Positions 8,518-16,819 of a stretch of 64,000 nucleotides of DNA are shown piece by piece. The notes beneath the pieces were generated by a model, which searched no databases, was not told where the DNA came from, and saw nothing but the letters and a program-made list of their open reading frames with translations. Position numbers and translations under genes: made by a program. The first letter of the stretch is position 1; each line of letters starts with the position of its first letter. Origin of the DNA: Rhodospirillales bacterium (GTDB taxonomy: Bacteria > Pseudomonadota > Alphaproteobacteria > Reyranellales > Reyranellaceae); the NCBI GenBank assembly GCA_016699855.1, contig CP064988.1, positions 2,756,501 through 2,820,500 of the forward strand, in the 5' to 3' direction.

Positions 8518-9291
8518 ATGGCCGGCAGGATCGAGCTGGAACGGCGTGGCGACGGGGTGGCCACGCTGTGGATCGACAACACGGGGCACCGCAACGCGCT
8601 GAACGACGCTTTGATCGACGCGCTGGCGGACAACGTCCGGACGCTGGGCGCCGACGCGACGTGCCGCGCCGTGGTGCTGCGCGGTCGCGGCGGAATCTTC
8701 TGCGCCGGCCGCGAGCTGCGCGACCTGAAGGCGCTGGCGACCGCGGACCTGGCCGTGATCGCCGCCACCTACCACCGTCTGCGCCTGCTGAACGAGGCGC
8801 TGCACCTGTGTCCGGCGCCGACCATCGCCGGCGTCGACACCTACGCGTTCGGCGCCGGGGCCACCGTCGCGAGCTGGTGCGACATCGCCATCGCCGAGGA
8901 GGATGCGCTGATGGCCTATCCCGAGGTGCACCACGGCATCGTGCCGTCGCCGGCCATGATGGCGCTGCTACGCGGCGTGCCGCGCAAGGCGGCGATGGAG
9001 CTGGTGCTCACGGGCCGCCGGATCGACGGCGTCGAGGCCGCCCGAATCAACCTCGTCACGCGCGCCGTGCCAAAGGGGCGTCTCGCCGCCGCAATCGACG
9101 AGACGCTGTCCGGGATCCTGCGCGGCAGCGCCGAGGCCATCGCGCGCACCAAGGCGTTCATCGTCGCCTGCGAGGATGCCGGTCACCGCTCGGCGATGCT
9201 GAGCGCGGTGGACAGCATCAGTATCGGTCTGACGTCGCCGGAGACGCGGCGGCGGATCGACGCGTTCCTCGACCGGAGCGACCGCCGTTGA
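8518..9291 (+). CDS. Enoyl-CoA hydratase/isomerase family protein
   Basis: A crotonase-fold protein of 257 residues acting on acyl-CoA thioesters. The start ATG 8518 follows GAGGGGGAGG by 7 nt. The oxyanion-hole segments are visible as GRGGIFCAGRELRDLK (about 55-70) and YAFGAGATVASWCDIAIAEE (about 105-124). The catalytic acid region reads YPEVHHGIVPSPAMM, so the residue pattern differs from classical hydratases and the exact reaction is open. It is divergent from the dioxygenase gene and convergent with the EVE-like gene. Confidence 0.88.
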   Translation: MAGRIELERRGDGVATLWIDNTGHRNALNDALIDALADNVRTLGADATCRAVVLRGRGGIFCAGRELRDLKALATADLAVIAATYHRLRLLNEALHLCPAPTIAGVDTYAFGAGATVASWCDIAIAEEDALMAYPEVHHGIVPSPAMMALLRGVPRKAAMELVLTGRRIDGVEAARINLVTRAVPKGRLAAAIDETLSGILRGSAEAIARTKAFIVACEDAGHRSAMLSAVDSISIGLTSPETRRRIDAFLDRSDRR

Positions 9292-9303
9292 TGGAGGCCG
9301 GCG

Positions 9304-10194
9304 TCAGCCGTGGAAGACGCGCTCGCGGTGCCAGGCGAGGTAGGCGGCCTGCCGGGCGCCGCGGACGGCCAGCTTGAACCCGGGATCGATCCCGGCGCGG
9401 CGCGCGTCGTCGGCAGGGAACGTCTCCGACAGCAGCAGCGCGCCGTCGTCGCCGAACGCGATCAGCCCCTCGAGGAAAGCGACGGCCCAGGTCGCGACCA
9501 GCGGCAGAGCGTTCTCCGGGTCGACGCGTTCGTCGTCCTCGGCCACCGCCCAGCTCTTTATGGCCGCGACCTGGATCAGCGCCGCCGTCCGGGCACCGGT
9601 GGCGGCGCAACCGCGATCCCACAGATTCAGGACCGACTCGCCATAGCCGCCAAGTCCGAACCGCGCCTCCAGCAGAGCCGATTTGCGTTCCTCCGGCAGA
9701 TCGCGGGCGATCACACCGGCGGCGACCGCCTCCGCGAAGGCGCCGCCCGAGGGGTCGTCGCCCATCGCCAGCCCGCGCAGCCGCGCCGCCAGCGCGTCGT
9801 CAACGGCGAACACGACCGTGTCGCGCGTCGACGACGCCGGATCGAGCGGCGAGTCGAAGAGCGGCAGGACGGCACGCAACACCAGGCTGGTCACCTCGTA
9901 TGCGACCGGCTCGGCCAACTGCACGTAGCGGACCGGCACCACGCGGGCGGCGCGACGCTCGAACTCGGGCGCCAGCTCGATCGCCTCGTCCTTGGGCGCC
10001 TCCATCACCGTCAGCACGCCGTCCAGTTCGCCGCCGGCGAACACGAATCCGATGTCGCCGGGCTTCATGCCGGCAGCGGTGGCGAAGGCCGGCAACGTCT
10101 TGCCGAGCTTGTCCCGACGCGGGACGGCCAAGACCTCGTCCTCTTCGAGGAGGCCGAAATCGTCCTCCTTCTGGTTGATCCACCAGTACGCCAT
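9304..10194 (-). CDS. EVE/PUA-like domain protein with unknown C-terminal domain
   Basis: A 296-residue protein. The first ~115 residues look like an EVE (PUA-superfamily) domain: it opens MAYWWINQK, later has KPGDIGFVFAGGELDGVLTV, and then VVPVRYVQLAEPV, matching the order seen in EVE-type readers that bind modified bases and often sit at the N-terminus of HNH or McrB-like nucleases. The remaining ~180 residues contain no nuclease motif that I can see; they are mostly helical with a conserved-looking GLGGYGESVLNLWDRG. The start ATG 10194 has GGAGCGAGG upstream. Function is unknown; the EVE call is a motif-level judgement. Confidence 0.6.
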   Translation of the reverse strand: MAYWWINQKEDDFGLLEEDEVLAVPRRDKLGKTLPAFATAAGMKPGDIGFVFAGGELDGVLTVMEAPKDEAIELAPEFERRAARVVPVRYVQLAEPVAYEVTSLVLRAVLPLFDSPLDPASSTRDTVVFAVDDALAARLRGLAMGDDPSGGAFAEAVAAGVIARDLPEERKSALLEARFGLGGYGESVLNLWDRGCAATGARTAALIQVAAIKSWAVAEDDERVDPENALPLVATWAVAFLEGLIAFGDDGALLLSETFPADDARRAGIDPGFKLAVRGARQAAYLAWHRERVFHG

Positions 10195-10284
10195 GGTCGC
10201 CTCGCTCCACCGCCCGCGCGGACTCGGCGCGCGGCGGGATGATACCGGATTCCCCGCGGCGCTCCCTATGCTAACGTGTCCGCG

Positions 10285-11169
10285 ATGCTGCGCACGGCGA
10301 AGACCATCGCGGTCGGTACGTTCAACGGCTTCATCGACAACCGTCTGATGTCGATGGCCGCCGGAATCGCGTTCTACGCGCTGTTCTCGGTCGGACCGAT
10401 CCTGCTGGTGGCGATCACCATCGCCGAGCCGATCCTCGGCCACTATGCCGCCGAGGAGGCGATCCTGGCGCGTCTCGGCGAGGCGCTGGGCCTGGACAAC
10501 CTCGACGTCATCCGGCGCGCCGTGCAGGGCGGACTGCTGCGCGGCGGATCGGGCTGGACGACGGCGCTGAGCGTCTGCGTGATCCTCTATTCGGGCACGG
10601 CCATTTTCGTCGAGCTCGATTCGGCGTTCGACGTCATCTGGCGGCCGGAGGGCGGCTGGATCCGCCATCCCGTCCTCGCCGAGATCAAGACGCGTCTGCT
10701 GGCGCTCGCGCTGATGGCGATCATCGGCGTGCTGTTCATCGCGTTCTTCACCGCCAGCGCCGCGCTCTCCGCCTACGACGGCGTGCTGCGGCGGCTGCCG
10801 GTCCTCGGCGTGTGGCTCGGACCCATCCTGTCGGAAGGCTGGACCTTCGCGATCACCGCCATTTTCTTCGCCCTGATCTACAAGTTCCTGCCGGACGTGC
10901 GCATCCCGTGGCGCTTCGCCTTCCTCAGCGGCGCCGCCGTGGCCGTGCTGTTCGCCGTCGGCAACCAGGCGATCGCCTGGTACTTCGCCCACAGCGTGCT
11001 GGCGACGGCGTTCGGCACCGCCGGCGCGCTCGCGGCGGTCATGGTGTGGGTCTACTACTCCGCGATCATCGTGCTGGTGGCCGGGCAGGTCGGGCGCGCC
11101 ACGCGCGACGCGCTGGAGGCGCGCCGCGCCGGCGCCGACGGACCACCGGGCACGGTCGGCGACGGCTGA
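10285..11169 (+). CDS. YihY/BrkB-family inner-membrane protein
   Basis: A 294-residue polytopic membrane protein with about six hydrophobic helices. The stretch AAGIAFYALFSVGPILLV after TM1, the middle motif YSGTAIFVELDSAFDVIW, and FGTAGALAAVMVWVYYSAII near the end are typical of the YihY/virulence factor BrkB family, once mis-called ribonuclease BN. The physiological role is not settled. ATG 10285 is chosen; a GTG at 10276 is an alternative. The upstream 90 bp must hold divergent promoters with the EVE-like gene. Confidence 0.88.
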   Translation: MLRTAKTIAVGTFNGFIDNRLMSMAAGIAFYALFSVGPILLVAITIAEPILGHYAAEEAILARLGEALGLDNLDVIRRAVQGGLLRGGSGWTTALSVCVILYSGTAIFVELDSAFDVIWRPEGGWIRHPVLAEIKTRLLALALMAIIGVLFIAFFTASAALSAYDGVLRRLPVLGVWLGPILSEGWTFAITAIFFALIYKFLPDVRIPWRFAFLSGAAVAVLFAVGNQAIAWYFAHSVLATAFGTAGALAAVMVWVYYSAIIVLVAGQVGRATRDALEARRAGADGPPGTVGDG

Positions 11170-11208
11170 ACCGGCGCGGCGACGGGCCCGCGGCAGGGGG
11201 AGGGAGCG

Positions 11209-11658
11209 ATGTGGCGGACCATCGTCGTCTCATTGGCGCTTCTGGCGGGCGTCGCCCGCGTGGCCGCCGCGCAGAGCGTCGAGGCGGTGTTCCAGGAGGC
11301 GGGCCTGTACGGACGATGGGCGGAGGACTGCGCCCGGGCGGCCGGCCATCTTGGCGGCAACGTCCATTCGATCTACGCGCGCGCCGACGACGGCGCCGCC
11401 CTCACCTACGACAGCGGCCCCGGGCGCGCGCCGACGGTCTACCGCATCCTGCGCGCCGAGCGGCGGGGCGCGGACCGCGTGTTCTATGTCCAGCAGAACC
11501 GGGCCGATGGACGCCGGCTGGAGATCGAGCTGCTGCGGACCGGAACCGCGATCAAGGTCTGGTCGTCGCGGCGCGAGACCGGCGAGGTACTCGTGGCCGG
11601 CGGGAAATTCCCGTCCGACGGCGTCGAAAGCCCGACGCAGCGGCGCTGCGGCGATTGA
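11209..11658 (+). CDS. Small secreted protein of unknown function
   Basis: A 149-residue protein with a clear Sec signal peptide (MWRTIVVSLALLAGVARVAAA, cleavage near residue 21). The mature part has two cysteines (about residues 45 and 147) that could form a disulfide in the periplasm. I do not recognise a family. The ribosome-binding site GGGGGAGGGA lies 6 nt before the ATG. It follows yihY by 39 nt and may be cotranscribed with it. Confidence 0.75.
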   Translation: MWRTIVVSLALLAGVARVAAAQSVEAVFQEAGLYGRWAEDCARAAGHLGGNVHSIYARADDGAALTYDSGPGRAPTVYRILRAERRGADRVFYVQQNRADGRRLEIELLRTGTAIKVWSSRRETGEVLVAGGKFPSDGVESPTQRRCGD

Positions 11659-11682
11659 CCGGGCGCGGCGCCGCCGCGCCCG

Positions 11683-12674
11683 TCAGAGCATCGCGGCGAA
11701 GACGCGGTCCGGCGGCTTGTGGCCGTCGGCGAAGGTCTTGATGTTGATCAGGACCTTCTCGCCCATCTCGATGCGGCCCTCGAGCGTCGCCGAGCCCATG
11801 TGCGGCAGCAGCACGACGTTGTCGAGCTCGCGCAATTTCGGATTCACCGCCGGTTCGTGCTCGAACACGTCGAGGCCGGCGCCCGCCACCTCGCCGCCGC
11901 GATCATGCGCGTCAGGGCGTTCTCGTCGATCACCTCGCCGCGCGCGGTGTTGACCACGATCGCCGTGGCCCGCAGCAGCTTCAGGCGCCGCGCCGACAGC
12001 AGATGGTAGGTGCCGGGCGTGTGCGGGCAGTTCACCGAGACGATGTCCATGCGCGCCAGCATCTGGTCGAGGCTCTCCCAGTAGGTCGCCTCCAGCGCCG
12101 ACTCGATGTCGGCGTGGACCCGCCGCCGGTTGTGGTAGTGGATCGTCATGCCGAAGCCGCGGGCGCGCCGCGCCAGCGCCTGGCCGATGCGGCCCATGCC
12201 GACGATCCCCAGCCGCTTGCCCCAGATGCGCGCGCCCAGCATCGCGGTCGGCGCCCAGCCCGACCATTTGCCGGCACGTACCAGCCGCTCGCCCTCGCCG
12301 ATCCGCCGCGCCACAGCGAGGATCAGCGCCATCGTCATGTCGGCGGTGTCCTCGGTCAGCACGCCGGGCGTGTTGGTGACCGTGACGCCGCGCTGGCGGG
12401 CGGTGTCGAGGTCGATATGGTCGACGCCGGTGCCGAAACTGGCGATCAGGCGGAGCTGCGGTCCGGCCTGGGACAGCACCTTGGAATCGACCCGGTCGGT
12501 GACGGTGGGCACGAGCACGTCGGCCGTCTTGACGGCCTCGACCAGCTGGGCCTGCGTCATCGGCTTGTCGTCGGCGTTCAGGCGCGTGTCGAACAGCTCC
12601 ATCATGCGGGTTTCGATCGCGTCCGGCAGCTTGCGGGTGACGATCACCAGCGGCTTCTTGGGCGATGAGGGCAT
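11683..12674 (-). pseudogene. D-isomer-specific 2-hydroxyacid dehydrogenase, frameshifted
   Basis: An NAD(P)-dependent dehydrogenase of the glyoxylate/hydroxypyruvate reductase group. The N-terminal frame from ATG 12674 has VGMGRIGQALARR (Rossmann fold), the arginine-containing RLIASFGTGVDHIDL region and VVNTARGEVIDE. The frame breaks near 11900 within a GCGGCGGCG run; the C-terminal part then continues in another frame as GEVAGAGLDVFEHEP and LLPHMGSAT, which holds the catalytic histidine. Adding one base restores 330 residues, a normal length with all catalytic residues. A recent mutation or an assembly indel explains this equally well. Confidence 0.82.
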
Positions 12675-12864
12675 GACGGCTCCGGTGGGCGCGGCGGCTG
12701 ACGCCGGAACCGGCGGACGGCGCCGATCCCTCCGCCGCGCATAGCAAGCGAGGGCGGTTGCGTCCAGCCGGCGCGTCGGCAGGTCGCGCCCGCCGGCGTG
12801 TCGTGACGGCCGATCGGCGGACTGGGTCGTCGCAGGCCGCGCGCTGTTGCTGTATAGTGCCCGA

Positions 12865-13464
12865 ATGCCGCGCCCCTTCGCGGCCGCCGGACAGTTCGCC
12901 GTCAGAGCGACCGCCGCGGCGGTCCTGTTCCTGTCGTTGTCGCTATCGGCTTCCGCTCCGGTCCGGGCGCAGTCGGTCGGCGCGGCGCCGTCGACCGAGG
13001 GCGCGCCGCCGCCACGGACCGCCGCGGCGCCGCCACCTCTTCGACGGGGATCCGGGCTGCCGCTGCCACGCTTCGCGGCGTTGCGTTCGGATGAGACCAA
13101 CGTCCGGGCCGGCCCCGGCAGCCGCTACCCAATCGACTGGGTCTTCAAGCGCAAATCGATGCCCGTCGAGATCGTGGCCGAGTTCGAGAACTACCGGAAG
13201 ATCCGCGACTGGCAGGGTGCGGGCGGCTGGGTCCACCAGAGCCTGCTGGTCGGCAAACGTCATGTGCTGGTGACCACGCGCGACGCCGCGCTGCGCAAGA
13301 CGCCGTCGAAGACGGCGCCCGAGCTCGCGAAGCTCCAGAGCGAGGTGGTCGCGCAGGTGAAGTCCTGCGGCGGCGAATGGTGCCGGGTCCAGGTCGGCCC
13401 GCATGTCGGCTGGGTCGAGCGGACGCAGGTCTGGGGCGTCTACAAGGGCGAGAACGTCAACTGA
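12865..13464 (+). CDS. Secreted SH3-like domain protein
   Basis: A 199-residue exported protein. It opens with a signal peptide (about 1-35, ending APVRAQ), then a Pro/Ala-rich linker, then two bacterial SH3-like repeats. The first has ETNVRAGPGSRYPIDWVFKRKSMPVEIV, quoted here in parts: NVRAGPGSRYPI and VEIVAEFENYRKIRDW. The second has ALRKTPSKTAPELAKL and WCRVQVGPHVGWVERTQVWGVY. This is the SH3_4 pattern common in alphaproteobacterial periplasmic proteins, likely a wall-binding module. ATG 12865 is preferred over a TTG at 12847. Confidence 0.85.
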   Translation: MPRPFAAAGQFAVRATAAAVLFLSLSLSASAPVRAQSVGAAPSTEGAPPPRTAAAPPPLRRGSGLPLPRFAALRSDETNVRAGPGSRYPIDWVFKRKSMPVEIVAEFENYRKIRDWQGAGGWVHQSLLVGKRHVLVTTRDAALRKTPSKTAPELAKLQSEVVAQVKSCGGEWCRVQVGPHVGWVERTQVWGVYKGENVN

Positions 13465-13485
13465 GGCGCCGCCCGGCCGCGCCGC

Positions 13486-14262
13486 CTACGGCAGCCGGAT
13501 GTAGATCGAGTCGAAGCGGCGCAGAAGATCCGGCGCCGGCGCCAGGGACTCCCGGACGGGCAGCAGACCGAACGTGCGCTTGGCGATCGCGGCGAGGCGG
13601 TCGAGGTCGCGGCCGGCGAACATGCGGATCTGCTCGGCCGCGGTCGCGCGGGTCCGGTCGTCGACGCGGTGCCATAGCCGGCAGGCCACCTCGATGCGCT
13701 GCTCGAGATAGCGGGGATCGAACGGCGCCACCGCAAGGGCACGCTCGAGGACGCGCGGCAGCGCGGGGTCGTCCGGGTCCCGGGCGTCGATGGCCAGGGC
13801 CAGTAGCGCCCAGGCGGTGGGATGCGCCGGGGACGCCGCGATCGCGCGCCGCGCGGCGGCTTCGGCCTGCGCCAGCCGCTTCTCCACGAGGGGCGCCTGG
13901 GTCGGCCGCGCGGCCTGTCCGAGGCGGGCCGCCGCGAGCAGAGCGGCGAGGTCGGCGTCGGCGTTCCAGTCGAGCGACCGTTCAAGCGCCAGCGCGGCGT
14001 CGTCGATCTGGTGGTCGGTGAGGCTCTCGTCGCGCAGTTCGGCGCGCTCCGCGATCGACCGGCTGTCGCCCAGTTCGATCGCCGCCAGCAGCCGCGGCAC
14101 CGCCATGGCGCCGAGCGCGAGGCCGCCGGCGACGGCCACCGCGCCGACCGCCAGCGCCACCGCGCCGCGCGGCCGCGCCCGGGGTCCGCGCCGGCGGGCT
14201 TCGGGATGGTCGGCGGGGTCGATGTCGACGTCGACCCGCGAGCCGGGGGTGAAAAGCCTCAT
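13486..14262 (-). CDS. Membrane-anchored TPR-like protein, end of the export operon
   Basis: A 258-residue protein starting at ATG 14262. One transmembrane helix lies at about residues 32-55 after an Arg-rich cytoplasmic segment. The rest is alpha-helical and Ala/Leu/Arg-rich with TPR-like repeats (AALALERSLDWNADADLAAL; AAARRAIAASPAHPTAWALL). No named family is certain. It lies 75 nt after the BY-kinase gene in the same orientation, so it probably belongs to the same envelope or polysaccharide export operon. Confidence 0.7.
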   Translation of the reverse strand: MRLFTPGSRVDVDIDPADHPEARRRGPRARPRGAVALAVGAVAVAGGLALGAMAVPRLLAAIELGDSRSIAERAELRDESLTDHQIDDAALALERSLDWNADADLAALLAAARLGQAARPTQAPLVEKRLAQAEAAARRAIAASPAHPTAWALLALAIDARDPDDPALPRVLERALAVAPFDPRYLEQRIEVACRLWHRVDDRTRATAAEQIRMFAGRDLDRLAAIAKRTFGLLPVRESLAPAPDLLRRFDSIYIRLP

Positions 14263-14337
14263 GGCGCGCGAAGGTACCGCCGTTGCATGGCGGCGATCAT
14301 ACACCGGGCCGGGTGCCCGCGCACCCCGGCGGGGGCG

Positions 14338-16614
14338 TCACCCCTCGCCGTAGTAGCGCTTGTAGCCCTGGTAGTAGTAGACGCCGCTGTCGGTGTAGTC
14401 GTACTGGGCGTGGCGCCGCAGGTCGACCTGGCTGAGCACGATGCCCGACAGACGGGCGCCGGCCTCGTAGACCATCTTGACGCCGGCCGTGGCGACGTCG
14501 CGGCGGGTCTTCTCCCAGCGCACCACGAAGATCGTGGTGTCGGTCTGGCGCACCAGCAGCAGCGCGTCCGACACCGCCAGCACCGGCGGCGTGTCGAGGA
14601 TGACGAGGTCGAACGTCTCGGCCAGCTGCTCCAGCAGGCGCCGCATGCGCAGACTGCCGAGCAGATCGGTCGGCGACGGCGGCCGCTTGCCCGCCAGGAC
14701 GTAGTACAGGCCGGTCTTCGGTTCGACGTGCACCAGCTCCTCGAGGTCCTTCTGGCCGGCGAGGAACTCCGCCAGGCCCTCGGTGTTCTCGACCCCGAGG
14801 TTCTTGTGCAGCGACGGCTGGCGCATGTCGCAGTCGATGATCAGCGTGCGCGCGCCCGACGCCGCCGAGGCCGAGGCCAGCGACAGCGAGGTCGTGGTCT
14901 TGCCCTCGCCCGGCACCGACGACGTCACGACGACGGTGCGCTGCGGGTGGTCGGCGCTGCTCAGCGCGATGCCGGTGCGGATCGTGCGCAGCGCCTCCGA
15001 GTAGGCCGAGTTCGGCTTGTCGACGACGCTGAGCCACGGCTTGCTGTTGCGCCGCAGGCGGTTCGACTGGAACGGCACCATGCCGAGCGCCGCGACGCCG
15101 GTGTGCTGCTCGAGCTGGTGGATCGAGCGGAACCCGGAGTCCATGAGCTCGATGATGATCGAGACCGCGACGCCCAGCCCGATCGAGGCGAGGAACGCCA
15201 TCAGCACGATCACGTCCTTGCGCGGCGCCACCGGGAGGACGGCCGGCGCCGCCTCGGTGATCTGCTCCGCCTCGGCGGTCCGCTCGCGCTTCGACTCGAC
15301 GTCGACCGTCTGCAGGCGCGCCAGAAGGGTCTGGTACAGCTGCTTCGACGTCTCCAGCTCGGCCTGGAGCGTGCGCAGCTCCGAGGAGCCCTCGGTCTGC
15401 TTCTTGATCAGCACCTCGAGCTTGTTCAGCTCGGTCTTCAGCTTCTCGGCCGAATCCCGCAGCGCCTTGGCGTCCGCCTTCTGGATGTCGCCGCCGCGGC
15501 TGCGCTCGGCGCCGAGCCGGGCGCGCGCCGCGCCCAGCCGCTGGGCCGCCTTCTTGTACTCGGGATGCTCGGGTCCGAAGATCGCCGCCAGCGCCTGGAA
15601 GTCCTTCTCGGCGATCAGCACCTCCTGCAGGACGGTGCTGCCGGAGCCCTCGACGCCACCGCCGTTGCGGACCCGCAGCTCGGCCTCGGTCGCGGCCCGT
15701 TCCGCCGTCAGCCACTGCGTGCGCATCTCCAGCAGCGTCCGTGTCATCGTCGTCATGCTGTCGCTGTCGACGTACATCTCGTTGGCGGAGCGGAACGCCG
15801 CGAGCTTGCGCTCGGCGTCGACGTTGCGCCGCCTCGCGCCCTCGATCTCGCTGGCGAGGAACTTCGCCAGGCCGAGCGCGTCCTGGCCCTTCTTCTCCTT
15901 CTGGTCGTCGATGTAGGTGCGGATCGCCTCGTTCACGGAGTTGGCGGCGATCCTCGGGTCGGGGGAGCGGTAGCGGACGGTCATGACCCGCGACGCCTGC
16001 GTCACCTGCGTCGTGAGGCCGAGCGCCCAGAGGTCGGCGATCTGGTCGTACATTCGCTCGCGCTGCTCCGGCGTCATCGCCGCGATGCGGCGGCGCGCCT
16101 CGTCGAGCGTCGCCCTCGGCGCCGGCGGCTCGCCGCCCAGCCGCAGGATGCGCAGCACCGGGGCGAAGACGCTCGCGATGCGGCTCTGCGGCGGCGGCGC
16201 CATGTCGGGGTTGAACAGCGGATCCTCGATGAGGTTCAGCTTGCGCACGGTGATGCGCGCCAGCTTCTCGGACCGCAGCCGGGCCGCCTCGGTCTCCATC
16301 TTCTGGTAGTCGAGCGGCATCGTCATGCCGTCGGTCTTCGACAGCGTGTCGGAGGCCTTCGCCTCGATCACCAGCTCGCCCTGCGACTGGTAGATCGGCG
16401 TCAACTGGTTGGCGACCAGCCATGCGATCGTCGTGCCGACCAGCGCGAGGCCGCCGATGAGCAGCTTGTGGCGTCGCAGCGTGCCGAGAATCTGGCGGGC
16501 CGACACCCCGGTGGTGCCGTCCTGCGGCGGCATGCCCCCGCCCGGCGGCGCGGTCTGCGGCGCCTCGACGGGCAGTGTCGTGTACGAAGTCTGGAGTCGG
16601 GTCACGTTGGCCAT
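14338..16614 (-). CDS. Wzz/Wzc-type polysaccharide co-polymerase with BY-kinase domain
   Basis: A 758-residue inner-membrane protein that should control chain length and export of a capsule or exopolysaccharide. TM1 lies at 51-70 and TM2 at 467-490 with a long periplasmic coiled-coil between them (peaks 250-450). The cytoplasmic tyrosine kinase domain shows Walker A SSVPGEGKTT (565-574), Walker A' LIIDCDMRQP (591-600) and Walker B VILDTPP (671-677). The last 21 residues hold eight tyrosines (738-755), the usual autophosphorylation cluster. No matching glycosyltransferases are in the window. Its partner is probably the Wza-like lipoprotein at 23.5-24.2 kb. Confidence 0.93.
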   Translation of the reverse strand: MANVTRLQTSYTTLPVEAPQTAPPGGGMPPQDGTTGVSARQILGTLRRHKLLIGGLALVGTTIAWLVANQLTPIYQSQGELVIEAKASDTLSKTDGMTMPLDYQKMETEAARLRSEKLARITVRKLNLIEDPLFNPDMAPPPQSRIASVFAPVLRILRLGGEPPAPRATLDEARRRIAAMTPEQRERMYDQIADLWALGLTTQVTQASRVMTVRYRSPDPRIAANSVNEAIRTYIDDQKEKKGQDALGLAKFLASEIEGARRRNVDAERKLAAFRSANEMYVDSDSMTTMTRTLLEMRTQWLTAERAATEAELRVRNGGGVEGSGSTVLQEVLIAEKDFQALAAIFGPEHPEYKKAAQRLGAARARLGAERSRGGDIQKADAKALRDSAEKLKTELNKLEVLIKKQTEGSSELRTLQAELETSKQLYQTLLARLQTVDVESKRERTAEAEQITEAAPAVLPVAPRKDVIVLMAFLASIGLGVAVSIIIELMDSGFRSIHQLEQHTGVAALGMVPFQSNRLRRNSKPWLSVVDKPNSAYSEALRTIRTGIALSSADHPQRTVVVTSSVPGEGKTTTSLSLASASAASGARTLIIDCDMRQPSLHKNLGVENTEGLAEFLAGQKDLEELVHVEPKTGLYYVLAGKRPPSPTDLLGSLRMRRLLEQLAETFDLVILDTPPVLAVSDALLLVRQTDTTIFVVRWEKTRRDVATAGVKMVYEAGARLSGIVLSQVDLRRHAQYDYTDSGVYYYQGYKRYYGEG

Positions 16615-16819
16615 GCCGGTACCTGATGCCTGTTATATATAGTGTCGCGAATATAGACGCAGATAATCATCAAAGACTTTCCCTAACCTACTCTAAATCC
16701 GGCACAAACAAAAACGGTATTATCACTCACTCGCATTTTCCGAGGCAACCGCTTGTGTCGGCGACGGGCCGGCGCGCAATCCCTTGGCCGGGCCATGGGA
16801 TCGTGTCGCGACGGCATCG
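16615..16819. other. AT-rich leader upstream of the BY-kinase gene
   Basis: A 205-bp gap in an otherwise tight minus-strand block. The part 16625-16740 is AT-rich for this genome, so it probably holds a promoter for the BY-kinase gene, separating it from the type I exporter genes upstream. Confidence 0.5.
16719..16748 (-). promoter_or_regulatory. Possible promoter of the BY-kinase gene
   Basis: On the minus strand TTGCCT (16748-16743) and GATAAT (16724-16719) are spaced by 18 nt. GATAAT matches the -10 consensus in 5 of 6 bases; the -35 match is 4 of 6. The leader would be about 100 nt. Pattern match only. Confidence 0.3.

Noticed and set aside
13822..16626. A 934-codon frame on the plus strand opposite the BY-kinase
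   Set aside because: It is a GC shadow of the minus-strand gene, whose kinase motifs and signal pattern are plain.
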